From Brachybacterium sp036311905 (GTDB lineage Bacteria; Actinomycetota; Actinomycetes; Actinomycetales; Dermabacteraceae): a stretch of 64,000 nucleotides of DNA. The notes beneath the pieces were generated by a model. That model searched no databases, had not been told where the DNA came from, and saw only the letters and a list, made by a program, of their open reading frames with translations. Position numbers and translations under genes: made by a program. The stretch lies in assembly GCF_036311905.1 (NCBI RefSeq), contig NZ_JAZDCH010000026.1, positions 62,001-126,000 of the forward strand, read 5' to 3'. Below, one piece after another: positions 7,363 through 15,996 of the stretch (the first letter of the stretch is position 1; every line of letters begins with the position of its first letter).

Positions 7363-8949
7363 TCAGTACGGCGGGTCGCCGGGCGGGGGCGTCGACCGCG
7401 GGATCACCCGGCGGCCCCGGTGGCGGTCCAGCAGAGCACGTCGCTGCTGCGCGATCCCTTCGCCGGGGGGCCTGCTGCTCTCTGCCGCGTGGAGGGCGCG
7501 AGCCTCGGCGGCGCGGCGCTCGTGCTCCTGCCGGGCGTGCTCGAGCAACCGCACGGTGTGCGGGGTGAGCAGGTCGACGGCCTCCTCGCTGCGGGTGCGG
7601 AGCTGGTCATCGAGGGTCCAGGTGGTGCGCAGGGGCATGCCGGTCTCTCCCGGGTCCCGGGTGGGATCGATCCCGCCGGCGGTCTTCAGCCGGTGGTGCG
7701 TGCGGCACAGGCGGTGCAGGTTCTCCAGGGCGGTCGGCCCGCCGCGGGCGGGATCGGCATGGTCGAACTCGAGGACGTGGTCGTCCTCCGCGGCGAGCGC
7801 GGTGGAACGGGAGCAGCCGGGCACCGCGCAGACGGGGTGGCGCAGCCGCAGCTGGAGCCGCATCTGGGCGGAGGGCCGATAGGTCGTCGCGCTCGCGGGG
7901 AGATAGGCGCCGGTCACGGGGTCGGTGAGGATCCGGGTCCAGGTGGCCTCCCCGGCGGCGAGGTCGCGGGCCAGCTCCGCGGGGAGAGGTGTGGTGCCCT
8001 CGACCAGGGCGGGGGCGTCGTCCCGGCCGAGCAGCGTCATGACGGGAACCGTCACCAGGAGGCGGTACGGCGAGGCGGTCTCCTGCACCGGATCCGTGTC
8101 CAGCACGGTGTGGGTGAGGATCGCGTAGCGGAGCGTGTTCAAGGAGTGGGGGCGACCGCGCGCGGCGAGGTCCTGGTCGAGGTCGAAGGGGAGCGGCCCC
8201 TCGGCCCCCTCCTCGAGGGCGTGGCGCTGGGCTTCCTGGACGGCGCGCGCGGCGACGTCGAGCCGGTGCGCGAGCCCCTTGATCTCGAGGATCGGCCCGG
8301 TGACCAGCAGGGAGGCCGTGCCGGAGGCGGTGTCGACGTCGACGATCTCCACGCCCCGGCTCTCGGAGTGCGGGGCGGGGAGGGCGCCGGCGGTCGCGAG
8401 GTCCACGGCGAGCCGGAGGTGCCGGGTGAAGGTGTCCACCGAGACCGAGGGCAGCTCGAGGGTGGCCAGGTGCGCGTCGACCTCGGCGGCCTGCTCGTCG
8501 GTGAGGCGGCGCACCGCGCGCAGGAGGCGGTGGTGCATCGACTCCGGGAGCTCCCCGCGGCGCACGTACTCGAAGGTCAGCGGCATGACCTCGACCGCGG
8601 TGCGGGCATCGCGCACCTGGCCCCAGGCCTGGTCCAGGGTGAGCCGCAGCCCGACCGCGACCTTGAGCGCGCTGAGATCCGCGTCCTCGGGGCGGCCCTG
8701 CACCTCCGGATCCTCCCGGAAGAAGGTGGCGAGCAGGCGCAGATGGTGGGCGTACATCCGGGTGCGGGCGAGCGACGCACGGTGCAGCGCGAGCACCCGG
8801 CCGGCCTCGACGCTGCCCGATGCGACCTCCTCGAGCATCCGCTCCGCGGTCAGCGGCCGACGCGCCCGCACCGTCCACTCGGGCAGCGCCGGGCGGGCGA
8901 CGGGAGGCAGGAGCGAGCTCGCGTCGTGGTCGTCCACGAAGTCGCCCAT
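7363..8949 (-). CDS. DUF222 protein with C-terminal HNH endonuclease motif
   Basis: About 528 residues. The long N-terminal part is alpha-helical and of the actinobacterial DUF222 (13E12-repeat) type. The C-terminus has an HNH fold with its zinc pairs present: CAVPGC, then the catalytic DDHVLEFDHADPARGG, an Asn in LENLHRLC, and CRTHHRLKT. Such proteins are multicopy in actinobacterial genomes and are predicted nucleases; their role is not established. The ATG at 8949 is preferred over the GTG at 8958 because GGGGAGG lies 8 nt before the ATG. A diverged homologue starts at 62538 in this same window. The upstream region (8950-9269) has TCCACA motifs shared with that second copy. Confidence 0.8.
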   Translation of the reverse strand: MGDFVDDHDASSLLPPVARPALPEWTVRARRPLTAERMLEEVASGSVEAGRVLALHRASLARTRMYAHHLRLLATFFREDPEVQGRPEDADLSALKVAVGLRLTLDQAWGQVRDARTAVEVMPLTFEYVRRGELPESMHHRLLRAVRRLTDEQAAEVDAHLATLELPSVSVDTFTRHLRLAVDLATAGALPAPHSESRGVEIVDVDTASGTASLLVTGPILEIKGLAHRLDVAARAVQEAQRHALEEGAEGPLPFDLDQDLAARGRPHSLNTLRYAILTHTVLDTDPVQETASPYRLLVTVPVMTLLGRDDAPALVEGTTPLPAELARDLAAGEATWTRILTDPVTGAYLPASATTYRPSAQMRLQLRLRHPVCAVPGCSRSTALAAEDDHVLEFDHADPARGGPTALENLHRLCRTHHRLKTAGGIDPTRDPGETGMPLRTTWTLDDQLRTRSEEAVDLLTPHTVRLLEHARQEHERRAAEARALHAAESSRPPGEGIAQQRRALLDRHRGRRVIPRSTPPPGDPPY

Positions 8950-9269
8950 CCGCCCCACCTCCCCTCACCCCTGCGGGCCGCTGGTGCCGGCCCGATCGAT
9001 GCTCCCAGGATATAAGCCGAGAAAGCCCGACGGAAGGCCGATCGCCGAATGGGGATGAATATGTGGATAACCCTGTTGTGGGGAGGAACGGTTGCCCCGA
9101 AAATCGCATTCTGTGGACGGGCGAACTCGTCTGTCGGACCCCTGTGCGAGGATGTCGTCGCAGGTGGTGGGCGTGGAGTCCGGGGTCGGCCAGGGGTCGG
9201 GGGCGGGGTGGGGCGGAGGGAAATTCCCCAAACTCCGAGAACTCCGGAGAATTCCTCCGCGCCCCGACA
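8950..9269. other. 320-bp intergenic region with TCCACA motifs and hairpins
   Basis: No gene is seen. It is less GC-rich than its surroundings around 9010-9110. On the minus strand, towards the DUF222 gene, it holds a perfect TTATCCACA (9062-9070, identical to the DnaA-box consensus) and a second TCCACA at 9112-9117. A TATA-rich stretch near 9011-9016 may be the promoter. At about 9220-9260 two short imperfect palindromes (GGGAAATTCCC and CGGAGAATTCCTCCG) lie just downstream of the phosphatase stop and could end its transcript. Confidence 0.4.
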
Positions 9270-10346
9270 TCACGCCCGCGCCAGGGCCACCCCCACATTG
9301 TCCGGGCCGCCGGCGTCCAGTGCGAGATCGACTAATCGCGTCGCGAGGGATTCCAGATCCTCTCCTTCCGCGGCCAGCGCCTCCGCGAGGTCCGCCGGAT
9401 CCACCACGGCGTGCAGGCCGTCGGAGGAGAGCAGCACCAGATCGCCCGGCTCGAGCCGGCGCACCAGCAGGTCCGGAGCCGTCGGGGCGCCCGCGGCGAG
9501 CGCCCGGTTCAGCAGGCGTCGGTCCGGATGCGCCGCCGCCTCCTCGGGAGAGAGCCGGCCCGCCTCGAGGAGCGAGCGCACCTGGGTGTGGTCCTGGGTG
9601 ATGTGCTCGAGGCGTCCGGCGCGCACGAGCGAGATCCGGGTGTCGCCCAGGTGGGCCACGTGCAGGCGGTCGCCCTCCAGCAGCGCGGCGGAGAGGGTCG
9701 AGCCCGCGGCGTCGGAGGTCGGGACCAGCGCTTCCACCGCCATCCAGGCCGTCTCGAGGGCGGCCAGGGGCGGGGCCGAGGCGGCCGCCTCGACCGCGTC
9801 GGCCAGGGTCCGCAGCAGTCGCGCGGACAGATCGTCGGCCCCGCCGAAGCCGTCGGCCACGGCGAGCAGCACCCGGCCGCCCGGCAGCTCGCGGATCAGC
9901 ACGGCGTCCTCCTGGGTGGGCCGCTCGAGGCCCTGGTGCAGGGCGAAGGCGGTGCGCGGGGTGGTCGTGGACGTGGTGGTGGAAGTGGTCATGATGTCCT
10001 CCGAGTGATGCTTCCCGAGGTCACGGACCAGGTCGGCGACGACGGCGGCGCGGGAGAGGGCGTCGGCCTCCTCCTGTCGCCACCAGGAGCGCAGCTCCGC
10101 GGCGGCGGCTGCGTCGTCGTCGAGATCGCACACCACGCGGATGCGGGCCAGGCCCATGCCCAGCCCCCGGAGCGCGGCGATGCGCCGCGCCCGATCGATC
10201 TGATCCGGTCCGTAGGAGCGGTAGCCGGTGAACGGGTCCACCCGACGCGGGGGCAGCAGCCCCGACTCGTCGTACAGGCGCAGCGCCTTGGGGCTGAGAC
10301 CGCTCGCGGCGGCCAGTTCCCCGATGCTCAGCAGTGTCCCGTCCAT
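9270..10346 (-). CDS. MerR-family regulator fused to PP2C-type phosphatase
   Basis: 358 residues. Residues 5-75 are a MerR winged helix (LSIGELAAASGLSPKALRLY, then the DPFTGYRSY wing), followed by a short dimerisation-type helix to ~112. A Thr-rich linker (TTSTTTSTTTP, 120-130) joins a complete PP2C domain (~133-358). Its motifs are present: QEDA, VADGFGGA, HLGDTRISLVR, SSDGL and GGPDNVGVAL. The usual DGxGGH histidine is replaced (GGADD). An internal ATG (codon 119, at 9992) follows a strong GGAGGACATC, so a stand-alone phosphatase may also be made. PP2C enzymes remove phosphate from Ser/Thr; no kinase partner is adjacent. The start at 10346 has a GGAAGGAGAAC ribosome binding site. No stop separates the two domains. 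Confidence 0.85.
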   Translation of the reverse strand: MDGTLLSIGELAAASGLSPKALRLYDESGLLPPRRVDPFTGYRSYGPDQIDRARRIAALRGLGMGLARIRVVCDLDDDAAAAAELRSWWRQEEADALSRAAVVADLVRDLGKHHSEDIMTTSTTTSTTTPRTAFALHQGLERPTQEDAVLIRELPGGRVLLAVADGFGGADDLSARLLRTLADAVEAAASAPPLAALETAWMAVEALVPTSDAAGSTLSAALLEGDRLHVAHLGDTRISLVRAGRLEHITQDHTQVRSLLEAGRLSPEEAAAHPDRRLLNRALAAGAPTAPDLLVRRLEPGDLVLLSSDGLHAVVDPADLAEALAAEGEDLESLATRLVDLALDAGGPDNVGVALARA

Positions 10347-10472
10347 CGGTTCTCCTTCCGGGCGCCGAGTCCGTCCCGGCAGTGACCACCCTCCGGATTG
10401 TCCCCGGGGGAGGGTCAAGGGTGCCGGGAAAAACGCTCGCGCCGTCCCTCGTCGGCGTGGTCGACTGCCCCC

Positions 10473-11513
10473 ATGTCTGTCACGATCCGTCTTCTCGACA
10501 CCGCCTCCGACGCCGAGCTCGAGCAGTTCAACGCCCTGGACGACGCCCTGGACCTCGACGCCTTCGGCGGCGTCCAGCCGTACTCCGTCGCCGAGCGCCG
10601 ACTGGCCTGCGAGGACACCGAGTACTCCCGCGCCCAGCGCTGGGTCGCCGTCGCGGAGGGGCTCGAGGGCGGCGAGATGATCGTCGGCCGCGGGTCGGTG
10701 CATCTCCCGCTGCAGGAGAACACCGAGCTGGTCGAGGTGGGGCTGAGCGTGCATCCGGCCCATCGCGGGCGGGGGATCGGCACCGCGATCGTCGAGGAGG
10801 CGCTGCGGCCCGCGATCGCGGAGTCCGGGCGGCCGCTCGTCGGCGCGTGGGGCGAGATCCCGGCCGACGGGGATCCCGACGATCCCGCGCTGCCGGTCAA
10901 CCGCCTCGCCGCCCGACTGGGCGTGAGCCGGAAGAACATCGGGGTGTGCCGTCGGCGCGACCTGCCGCTGGAGGCCGCGCTGCTCGACACCCTCCGCGCC
11001 GAGGCGGAGGAGCGGCAGGGCGGGTACCGGATCGAGATCTGGGACGGCCCCGCCCCCGAGGAGCACCTGGCCTCCTACGGGGCGCTGCTGCGCCAGCTCG
11101 ACCTCGACGACCCCGACGAGGACATCGAGTACGAGGCCCCCGAATACACGCCCGAGCGGATCCGCACGGGGGAGCGGCGGCTCGCCGAGCAGGGCATCAC
11201 CCAGTTCCAGTCGGTCGCCGTCGCCCCCGACGGCACGATCGCCGGGAACTCGGTGGTCCACGTGAAGACCGCCCCGGGGGCGAGCCTCGGCTGGCAGGAG
11301 AACACGCTGGTCATGCCCGATCATCGCGGGCATCGCCTGGGTCTCGCGCTCAAGGTCGCGACCCACGCGTTGCTCGCCGAGCGGGCGCCCGAGGTGCGCA
11401 GCCTGGTCACCTTCAACTCGCACGTGAACCCGTGGATGATCTCGATCAACGAGAAGCTCGGCTACCGGGTGTCCCACCGGGAGGTGGGCTACCAGGGGAG
11501 AATGGGCGCATGA
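10473..11513 (+). CDS. Tandem-domain GNAT acetyltransferase
   Basis: 346 residues with two GNAT folds. The first (about 5-165) carries the acetyl-CoA loop in VGLSVHPAHRGRGIG. The second (about 175-346) carries the degenerate equivalent VMPDHRGHRLGLALK and ends with the NPWMISINEKLGY beta-bulge motif. Two-domain GNATs of this size include mycothiol synthase-like and aminoglycoside-type enzymes, but no specific substrate can be assigned. The ATG at 10473 is chosen because all recognisable homology begins there; earlier in-frame codons run through low-complexity sequence. It is the first gene of a four-gene overlapping operon (10473-12898) divergent from the MerR-PP2C gene. Confidence 0.8.
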   Translation: MSVTIRLLDTASDAELEQFNALDDALDLDAFGGVQPYSVAERRLACEDTEYSRAQRWVAVAEGLEGGEMIVGRGSVHLPLQENTELVEVGLSVHPAHRGRGIGTAIVEEALRPAIAESGRPLVGAWGEIPADGDPDDPALPVNRLAARLGVSRKNIGVCRRRDLPLEAALLDTLRAEAEERQGGYRIEIWDGPAPEEHLASYGALLRQLDLDDPDEDIEYEAPEYTPERIRTGERRLAEQGITQFQSVAVAPDGTIAGNSVVHVKTAPGASLGWQENTLVMPDHRGHRLGLALKVATHALLAERAPEVRSLVTFNSHVNPWMISINEKLGYRVSHREVGYQGRMGA

Positions 11514-11950
11514 GCACCCTGCGCACCGCCTCCCGCGAGATCGCCGCCCCCGCCGCCGCCCTCTTCGAGCTGATCGCCGATCCCGCCCAGCAGCCGCGCT
11601 GGGACGGCAACGGCAACCTGGCCGAGGCCCCCGAGGGGCAGCGGGTCACCGCCGTCGGCGACGTCTTCACGATGCGCAACACCTCCGGGAAGCAGAAGGA
11701 CAACCACGTCACCCGCTTCGTCGAGGGGCGCGAGATCGCGTGGCTGACCGCGCCGGCGGGCGAGGAGCCGCCCGGTCACGAGTGGATCTGGCAGCTCGAG
11801 CCGCTCGCGGAGGACCGCACCCTCGTCACCCACTCCTACGACTTCTCCCGGCTGGTCGACGAGGCGCGGATCGCCCGCTCCTCCCGCACCACCTCCGAGA
11901 TGCTCGCCGCCTCGATCGAGAACCTCGCGGCGCTCGCCGAGGGCCGGTGA
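11510..11950 (+). CDS. SRPBCC-family (polyketide cyclase-like) protein
   Basis: 146 residues. The helix-grip pattern is visible: an N-terminal strand (TASREIAAPAAALFELIADPAQQPRWD), then a series of strands and a long C-terminal helix (SSRTTSEMLAASIENLAALAEG). Such proteins bind hydrophobic ligands; the ligand is unknown. The ATG overlaps the GNAT stop (ATGA), and the stop overlaps the next GTG (GTGA), so the three are translationally coupled. Confidence 0.78.
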   Translation: MSTLRTASREIAAPAAALFELIADPAQQPRWDGNGNLAEAPEGQRVTAVGDVFTMRNTSGKQKDNHVTRFVEGREIAWLTAPAGEEPPGHEWIWQLEPLAEDRTLVTHSYDFSRLVDEARIARSSRTTSEMLAASIENLAALAEGR

Positions 11951-12558
11951 TCCGCCGCCTGCTGCTCGTCGGGCTCGGCGCGACCGGGCTCGTGCTCGCG
12001 GCCGGACAGGTCGCCGCGGGCCTCGGGGCGCGGCGCGTGCGCGCGGCGCTGCGGCCGACGGATCCGACGGGGCGGGAGGTGATCGTCGTCCTCGGCTACG
12101 GCAACGACGGCACCGAGCTCAATGCGGTCAACCGCTGGCGCCTCGACGTGGGGCTGCGCTCCCGCGACCCTCGGGCGTCGTCCTCGCTGCTGGTCCTCAG
12201 CGGCGGGGCGGTGCGCGGGGCGCATTCGGAGGCGGGGCTGATGGCGCGGCACCTGCGGGAGCACCTGGGCTTCGAGGGGGAGGTCGCGCTCGAGACCCAG
12301 AGCCGGTCCACCTGGGACAACATGGCGTGCACGGTGCCCTTCCTGGAGGACGCGGATCGGATCGTGATCGCCTCGGATCCGCTGCACGAGCTGCGCGCCC
12401 ACGGCATGCTGCGCACGCAGCGCCCGGACCTCGCCGCCCGCCTCGCGGCGGCCGACAACTGCCGGCCCGGCGAGCAGCTGCTGCGCGGGCCGTGGACGAC
12501 GGTGATCGGCCTCGAGGGGCTGCGCCGGGCCCGACGGGACGGGCAGATCCGTGGCTGA
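11947..12558 (+). CDS. YdcF/DUF218-family protein
   Basis: 203 residues. One N-terminal hydrophobic helix (about 4-26) acts as signal or anchor. A DUF218 domain follows with VIVVLGYGNDG, SGGAVRG, the SEAGLMARHLREHLG helix, and SRSTWDNMACTVPFL, the usual E-S-R-S-T-x-x-N motif. Characterised relatives (YdcF, SanA, ElyC) act at or near the cell envelope; the reaction is not settled. Its GTG start overlaps the SRPBCC stop, and its 3' end overlaps the next gene by 8 nt. Confidence 0.78.
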   Translation: MIRRLLLVGLGATGLVLAAGQVAAGLGARRVRAALRPTDPTGREVIVVLGYGNDGTELNAVNRWRLDVGLRSRDPRASSSLLVLSGGAVRGAHSEAGLMARHLREHLGFEGEVALETQSRSTWDNMACTVPFLEDADRIVIASDPLHELRAHGMLRTQRPDLAARLAAADNCRPGEQLLRGPWTTVIGLEGLRRARRDGQIRG

Positions 12559-12898
12559 TCCCGATCCCTTCGACCTCGCCGGCTCGCCGCTCGCGGGGAA
12601 GCCGCTGCGGCTGCCGGAGACCCACGACCCCGACTGGTGGGTCAAGCAACGCCTCGAGAGCGGGGACATCGACCCCGAGGCGGTGCTGCCCGTCGTCGTG
12701 CTGCTGCGCCGCGAGTTCGAGCGTCGCGCGGAGACCCTCGCGGAGCTGCGCGACGAGGAGGCCGTGCGGGAGTACGCCGCGGACTTCACCCGCCGGGTCC
12801 ACCAGGACCGGCGCGAGCACCCCTTCCAGCGGATGCTCGCCCCGGCCTGGGACGGGGACGACGCCGTCGAGGAGTGGCGGCGGCTGCGAGAGGGCTGA
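12551..12898 (+). CDS. DUF1992 (DnaJ-C28 conserved domain)-like small protein
   Basis: 115 residues, charged and helical. The N-terminus reads DPFDLAGSPLAGKPLRL then DPDWWVKQRLE, matching the GAGKPL...WWVK pattern of actinobacterial DUF1992 proteins. The rest is an Arg/Glu-rich helix. Family members usually have an extra N-terminal segment, so this is a short form. Function unknown. The start is GTG 12551, 8 nt inside the end of the YdcF-like gene. It ends one base before the convergent RIO kinase gene, leaving no room for a separate terminator. Confidence 0.65.
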   Translation: MADPDPFDLAGSPLAGKPLRLPETHDPDWWVKQRLESGDIDPEAVLPVVVLLRREFERRAETLAELRDEEAVREYAADFTRRVHQDRREHPFQRMLAPAWDGDDAVEEWRRLREG

Positions 12899-13735
12899 TC
12901 AGGGCATCCAGTCCTCCGGATCGGTCGCCGACTCCGGAGCGCCGTGCGCCCGCAACCAGGTGCAGAGCGTGCGGCAGTCGCGCTCGAGGAACTCCCGGCC
13001 GTGCGGATTCGCGATCAGGTCGATGACCTGCGGGACGTCGATGATCACCGGGTCCGGCTCCGTCTGCCGGGTGTCGATCAGGACGTTGTAGGGCGAGAGG
13101 TCGCCGTGGACCAGACCCATCCGGGCCATCTCCGCGACGGCCTCGCGCAGGTGCCGGGCCCAGCGCTCCGCCTCGTCGGCCGAGGGGCGGGTCTCCTGCA
13201 GCCGGGGAGCGGCGACCGCGCCGCGCTCGTCGTCGGTGCCGATGAACTCCATCAGCAGCTCTGTGCCCTGGATCTGCACCGGATAGGGGACGGGGATGCC
13301 CGCCTCCCACAGCCGGCCGAGGGCGTCGAACTCGGTGCGGGCCCACTGGCCCGCGGCGGCCTTACGGCCGAAGGCGGTGCCCTTCGCGATCGCGCGGGCC
13401 TCGCGCGAGTCCTTGGTGCGGCGGCCCTCGGTGTAGGCGCTCGAGCGGTGGAAGGTGACCTGGTCCGGGTCGCGGTACCGCTTGGCGACCAGCAGCGTCA
13501 CCTCGCCGGGGGCGCCGGTGCACAGCTCCTGCGGGAGGCCGCGCTCGAGCAGGAAGGCGTCGGCCTCCTTGCCGGTCTTGAGGATGCCGAGCTCGGTGTC
13601 GATCGCGCCGTCGTGCTGCACCACCCAGGCGGGGAAGGGCTGCGGGCCGCGGTCGAGGGTGTGCGCGGTCTCGGGCCAGGTGGACCAGCGCTGGTCGTCG
13701 TCGAGCTCGGGAAGGAAGAAGTCGATCGGGGTCAT
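12899..13735 (-). CDS. RIO1-type atypical Ser/Thr protein kinase
   Basis: 278 residues. RIO kinase hallmarks are visible: the flexible ATP loop KTGKEADAFLL (53-63), the VAKRY lysine (about 85), the catalytic HGDLSPYNVL (Asp212, Asn218) and the metal-binding IIDVPQVID (Asp233). Archaeal and eukaryotic homologues act in ribosome maturation; the role of bacterial forms is unknown. The ATG at 13735 follows a CCCTCAGGAGAA ribosome binding site. Single-gene transcription unit, convergent with the four-gene operon on its left. Confidence 0.87.
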   Translation of the reverse strand: MTPIDFFLPELDDDQRWSTWPETAHTLDRGPQPFPAWVVQHDGAIDTELGILKTGKEADAFLLERGLPQELCTGAPGEVTLLVAKRYRDPDQVTFHRSSAYTEGRRTKDSREARAIAKGTAFGRKAAAGQWARTEFDALGRLWEAGIPVPYPVQIQGTELLMEFIGTDDERGAVAAPRLQETRPSADEAERWARHLREAVAEMARMGLVHGDLSPYNVLIDTRQTEPDPVIIDVPQVIDLIANPHGREFLERDCRTLCTWLRAHGAPESATDPEDWMP

Positions 13736-13916
13736 GGATTCTCCTGAGGGAAGGGGCGGACGGCAGGGGTCAGCACGGTGACGCTCATCAGCTCCTCCTT
13801 CCCTCAGGGGCGGCCCGATCGGGACGCGCTGGGAGCACCGTAGGCGGGGTGCCGGCGTCGACGCCACTGATTAACCGGTCCAGTTCCTCCCCTTCCCACG
13901 TTGCGGTCGCCGTGGT

Positions 13917-13922
13917 TAGGGT
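13917..13922 (+). promoter_or_regulatory. Possible -10 box of GxGYxYP gene
   Basis: TAGGGT, about 31 nt before the ATG at 13954. It leaves room for a short leader carrying the CCAGGAG ribosome binding site. No convincing -35 box. Confidence 0.4.
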
Positions 13923-13953
13923 GCAGGTCCCATCCCCGATCCAGGAGTCGACG

Positions 13954-15990
13954 ATGACGTCCGACCTGCATCACCCCCTCTCCCGACGCACCCTTACCCG
14001 CCGCGGGCTCATGGCCGCCACCGCCGGCGCCGCGGCCCTCGGTGCCCTGACCACGGCCCCGGCCAGCGCGGAGGGTCCACGGCCCGGCCGCGGCGTGCGC
14101 TGGAAGGACGGGCGGGTGTTCCCCTCCTTCAGCGGTGCCGGGAAGATCACCGTCGCCGACCTGCGGGAGCTCGACGGCTTCGACCGGCTGCTGCTCATCA
14201 CCCTGCAGGGCCTCGTCAACCGCGACCGCCCCGAGGTGTACGTGATCCTCGACGACGTCGACGAGACCTGGCTGCCCGACCTGCCGGTGCGAGCCCGCCG
14301 CCTCGAGGACCCCTTCGCGCTGGTCGAGGAGCATCGCGACCGGATCACGGGCGCCGTCGTCTACGACCTCGCGTCCCCGCACACCGTCAACCTCGCGACC
14401 ACCCTCGCGGGCCTGCGGGGCGGCGTCGTGGCGAGCGCCGAGCAGGCCGAGCGCTTCTCGCTGCCGATCCTCGAGGACCTCAGCGGGCGCTTCGCCGACG
14501 ACCCCGCCGCCGTCCACGACTGGGCGATGGCGAATCTCTGGCCCGAGTGCACGCACGAGATCCTCGTCGGCCTGCCGCCCACGCAGACCGTCGCCGTCGC
14601 CGGCATCGAATGGACCGAGCTGCTGCGCGAGCCGGAGCACGTCACCGACTCCTCGAACCTCGACACCTACACGGTGGACCTCTCCGGCGCGCTCGGCACC
14701 GGCGAGGTGTTCGTGCGCCTCACCGACGGCTTCACCAGCGACGGCTGGGGTCCGGCGCTCACGGGCGTCGAGGTCACGGCCGACGGGGAGGTGATCGCCT
14801 CCTTCGTGCCGAACACCCCGGGCGAGGAGGGGTTCCTCTTCGACGGCAGCGGCTCCTCCACCAAGGAGGGCCTGCGCTTCGCCGACGGCGGCGGGCGGAT
14901 GATCTACCGCTTCGCGGTCCCCGAGGGCACGGCGGCGTTGAGCGCCGCGCTGACCCTGGAGAACCAGTTCGTCGTCTCCGCGACCGATCAGGCGCCGACG
15001 CGCGTCGAGCCCTTCGCCTCCTTCCGCGACTTCTCGGTCGCCACCGGGGCCCTGGTCAGCTGGCTCCCGCCCTCGGGAGACAGCGGCAGCCAGTTCGAGG
15101 AGCTGCTCGCCCAGGTCGAGCCGGGCACGGTCTACGCGGGCTGGTTCAGCAACGACGTCGCCGGCGAGTGGTCCGGGGTCGAGCTGTGCAGCCGCGCCTC
15201 CGTGATCGTCGTGGCCGCCGACTTCTACGTGAATGCGACCGTGCTCTCCGCGATGCGCGCGAACACCCGGGCGAAGCCCGCGAAGCCCTCGCAGCGCTCG
15301 GTCGAGGACCGCACCTATCTGACGCTCACCATCGGCGAGGGCGACAACATCCAGTACTGCCAGCGGCACATGCGCGAGCTGTGGGACGACGCCGGGCGCG
15401 GGGCGGTGCCGATGAACTGGACCGTCTCCCCGCTGCTGGAGGACATCGGCCCGGCGATCCTGAAGCACTTCCAGGACACCGCGACCGAGAACGACCTGCT
15501 GGTGTGCGGACCCTCGGGGGCCGGGTACACCTACGGCGACTCGTGGCCGCAGGAGGACTGGGGCGTGTTCACCCGGCTCTCCGGCGACTACCAGCGGCGC
15601 ACTGGCCTCGACGTCGTCTACGCGTACTCGACCCCGCGGCCCGGGGAACCCGCCGAGCCGCTGCCGGACTGGGTGCTCGAGCAGTACGCGGCCGACGTCG
15701 ACCTGCGGGGCATCCTGCAGACCGACGAGTCCGGGGCGATCAGCGAACCGGGGGCGGCGGTGCCGCTGATCGGCATCCTCTACCCGGCCGGATCGGTCGA
15801 TGTGTACGTGAACGCGATCCTCGAGCGGATCGAGGCGCACGACGGGAACGGACCCCTGTTCCTCGCCGGGCTGATCAACGCCTGGAGCTGGACGCCGAGT
15901 GATGTGGTGGCCCTCGTCGAGGCGCTGCCGAGCGACGTCGAGGTGCTGCTCGCGGACGAGTTCTTCGACCTCTTCGCGCGGAAGGCCTGA
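13954..15990 (+). CDS. Tat-exported GxGYxYP-family putative glycoside hydrolase
   Basis: 678 residues. The N-terminus is a Tat signal peptide (SRRTLTRRGLMAATAGAAALG, cleavage near the ASA at ~39-41). The mature protein matches the GxGYxYP family of predicted glycoside hydrolases. An N-terminal domain (about 60-190) includes LITLQGLVNRDRP. A beta-sandwich-like insert spans about 225-350. The signature region near residues 518-528 reads GPSGAGYTYG, where the final Pro is Gly. No substrate has been established for the family. A CCAGGAG site precedes the ATG. It is convergent with the amidohydrolase gene, with a strong hairpin just after its stop. Confidence 0.75.
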   Translation: MTSDLHHPLSRRTLTRRGLMAATAGAAALGALTTAPASAEGPRPGRGVRWKDGRVFPSFSGAGKITVADLRELDGFDRLLLITLQGLVNRDRPEVYVILDDVDETWLPDLPVRARRLEDPFALVEEHRDRITGAVVYDLASPHTVNLATTLAGLRGGVVASAEQAERFSLPILEDLSGRFADDPAAVHDWAMANLWPECTHEILVGLPPTQTVAVAGIEWTELLREPEHVTDSSNLDTYTVDLSGALGTGEVFVRLTDGFTSDGWGPALTGVEVTADGEVIASFVPNTPGEEGFLFDGSGSSTKEGLRFADGGGRMIYRFAVPEGTAALSAALTLENQFVVSATDQAPTRVEPFASFRDFSVATGALVSWLPPSGDSGSQFEELLAQVEPGTVYAGWFSNDVAGEWSGVELCSRASVIVVAADFYVNATVLSAMRANTRAKPAKPSQRSVEDRTYLTLTIGEGDNIQYCQRHMRELWDDAGRGAVPMNWTVSPLLEDIGPAILKHFQDTATENDLLVCGPSGAGYTYGDSWPQEDWGVFTRLSGDYQRRTGLDVVYAYSTPRPGEPAEPLPDWVLEQYAADVDLRGILQTDESGAISEPGAAVPLIGILYPAGSVDVYVNAILERIEAHDGNGPLFLAGLINAWSWTPSDVVALVEALPSDVEVLLADEFFDLFARKA

Positions 15991-15996
15991 GGCCCC

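Noticed and set aside
5090..7882. A 930-codon plus-strand open frame opposite the kinase and dienoyl-CoA reductase genes
   Set aside because: Shadow of two clear minus-strand genes; no ribosome binding site or domain.
9062..9070. A perfect DnaA box as sign of a replication origin
   Set aside because: Only one exact copy is present, with no dnaA, dnaN or box cluster nearby, so it is not an oriC. It is kept only as a motif upstream of the DUF222 gene.
10347..11477. An N-terminal extension of the MerR-PP2C frame to 735 residues
   Set aside because: The extension is antisense to the GNAT gene. MerR homology and a good ribosome binding site begin at 10346.
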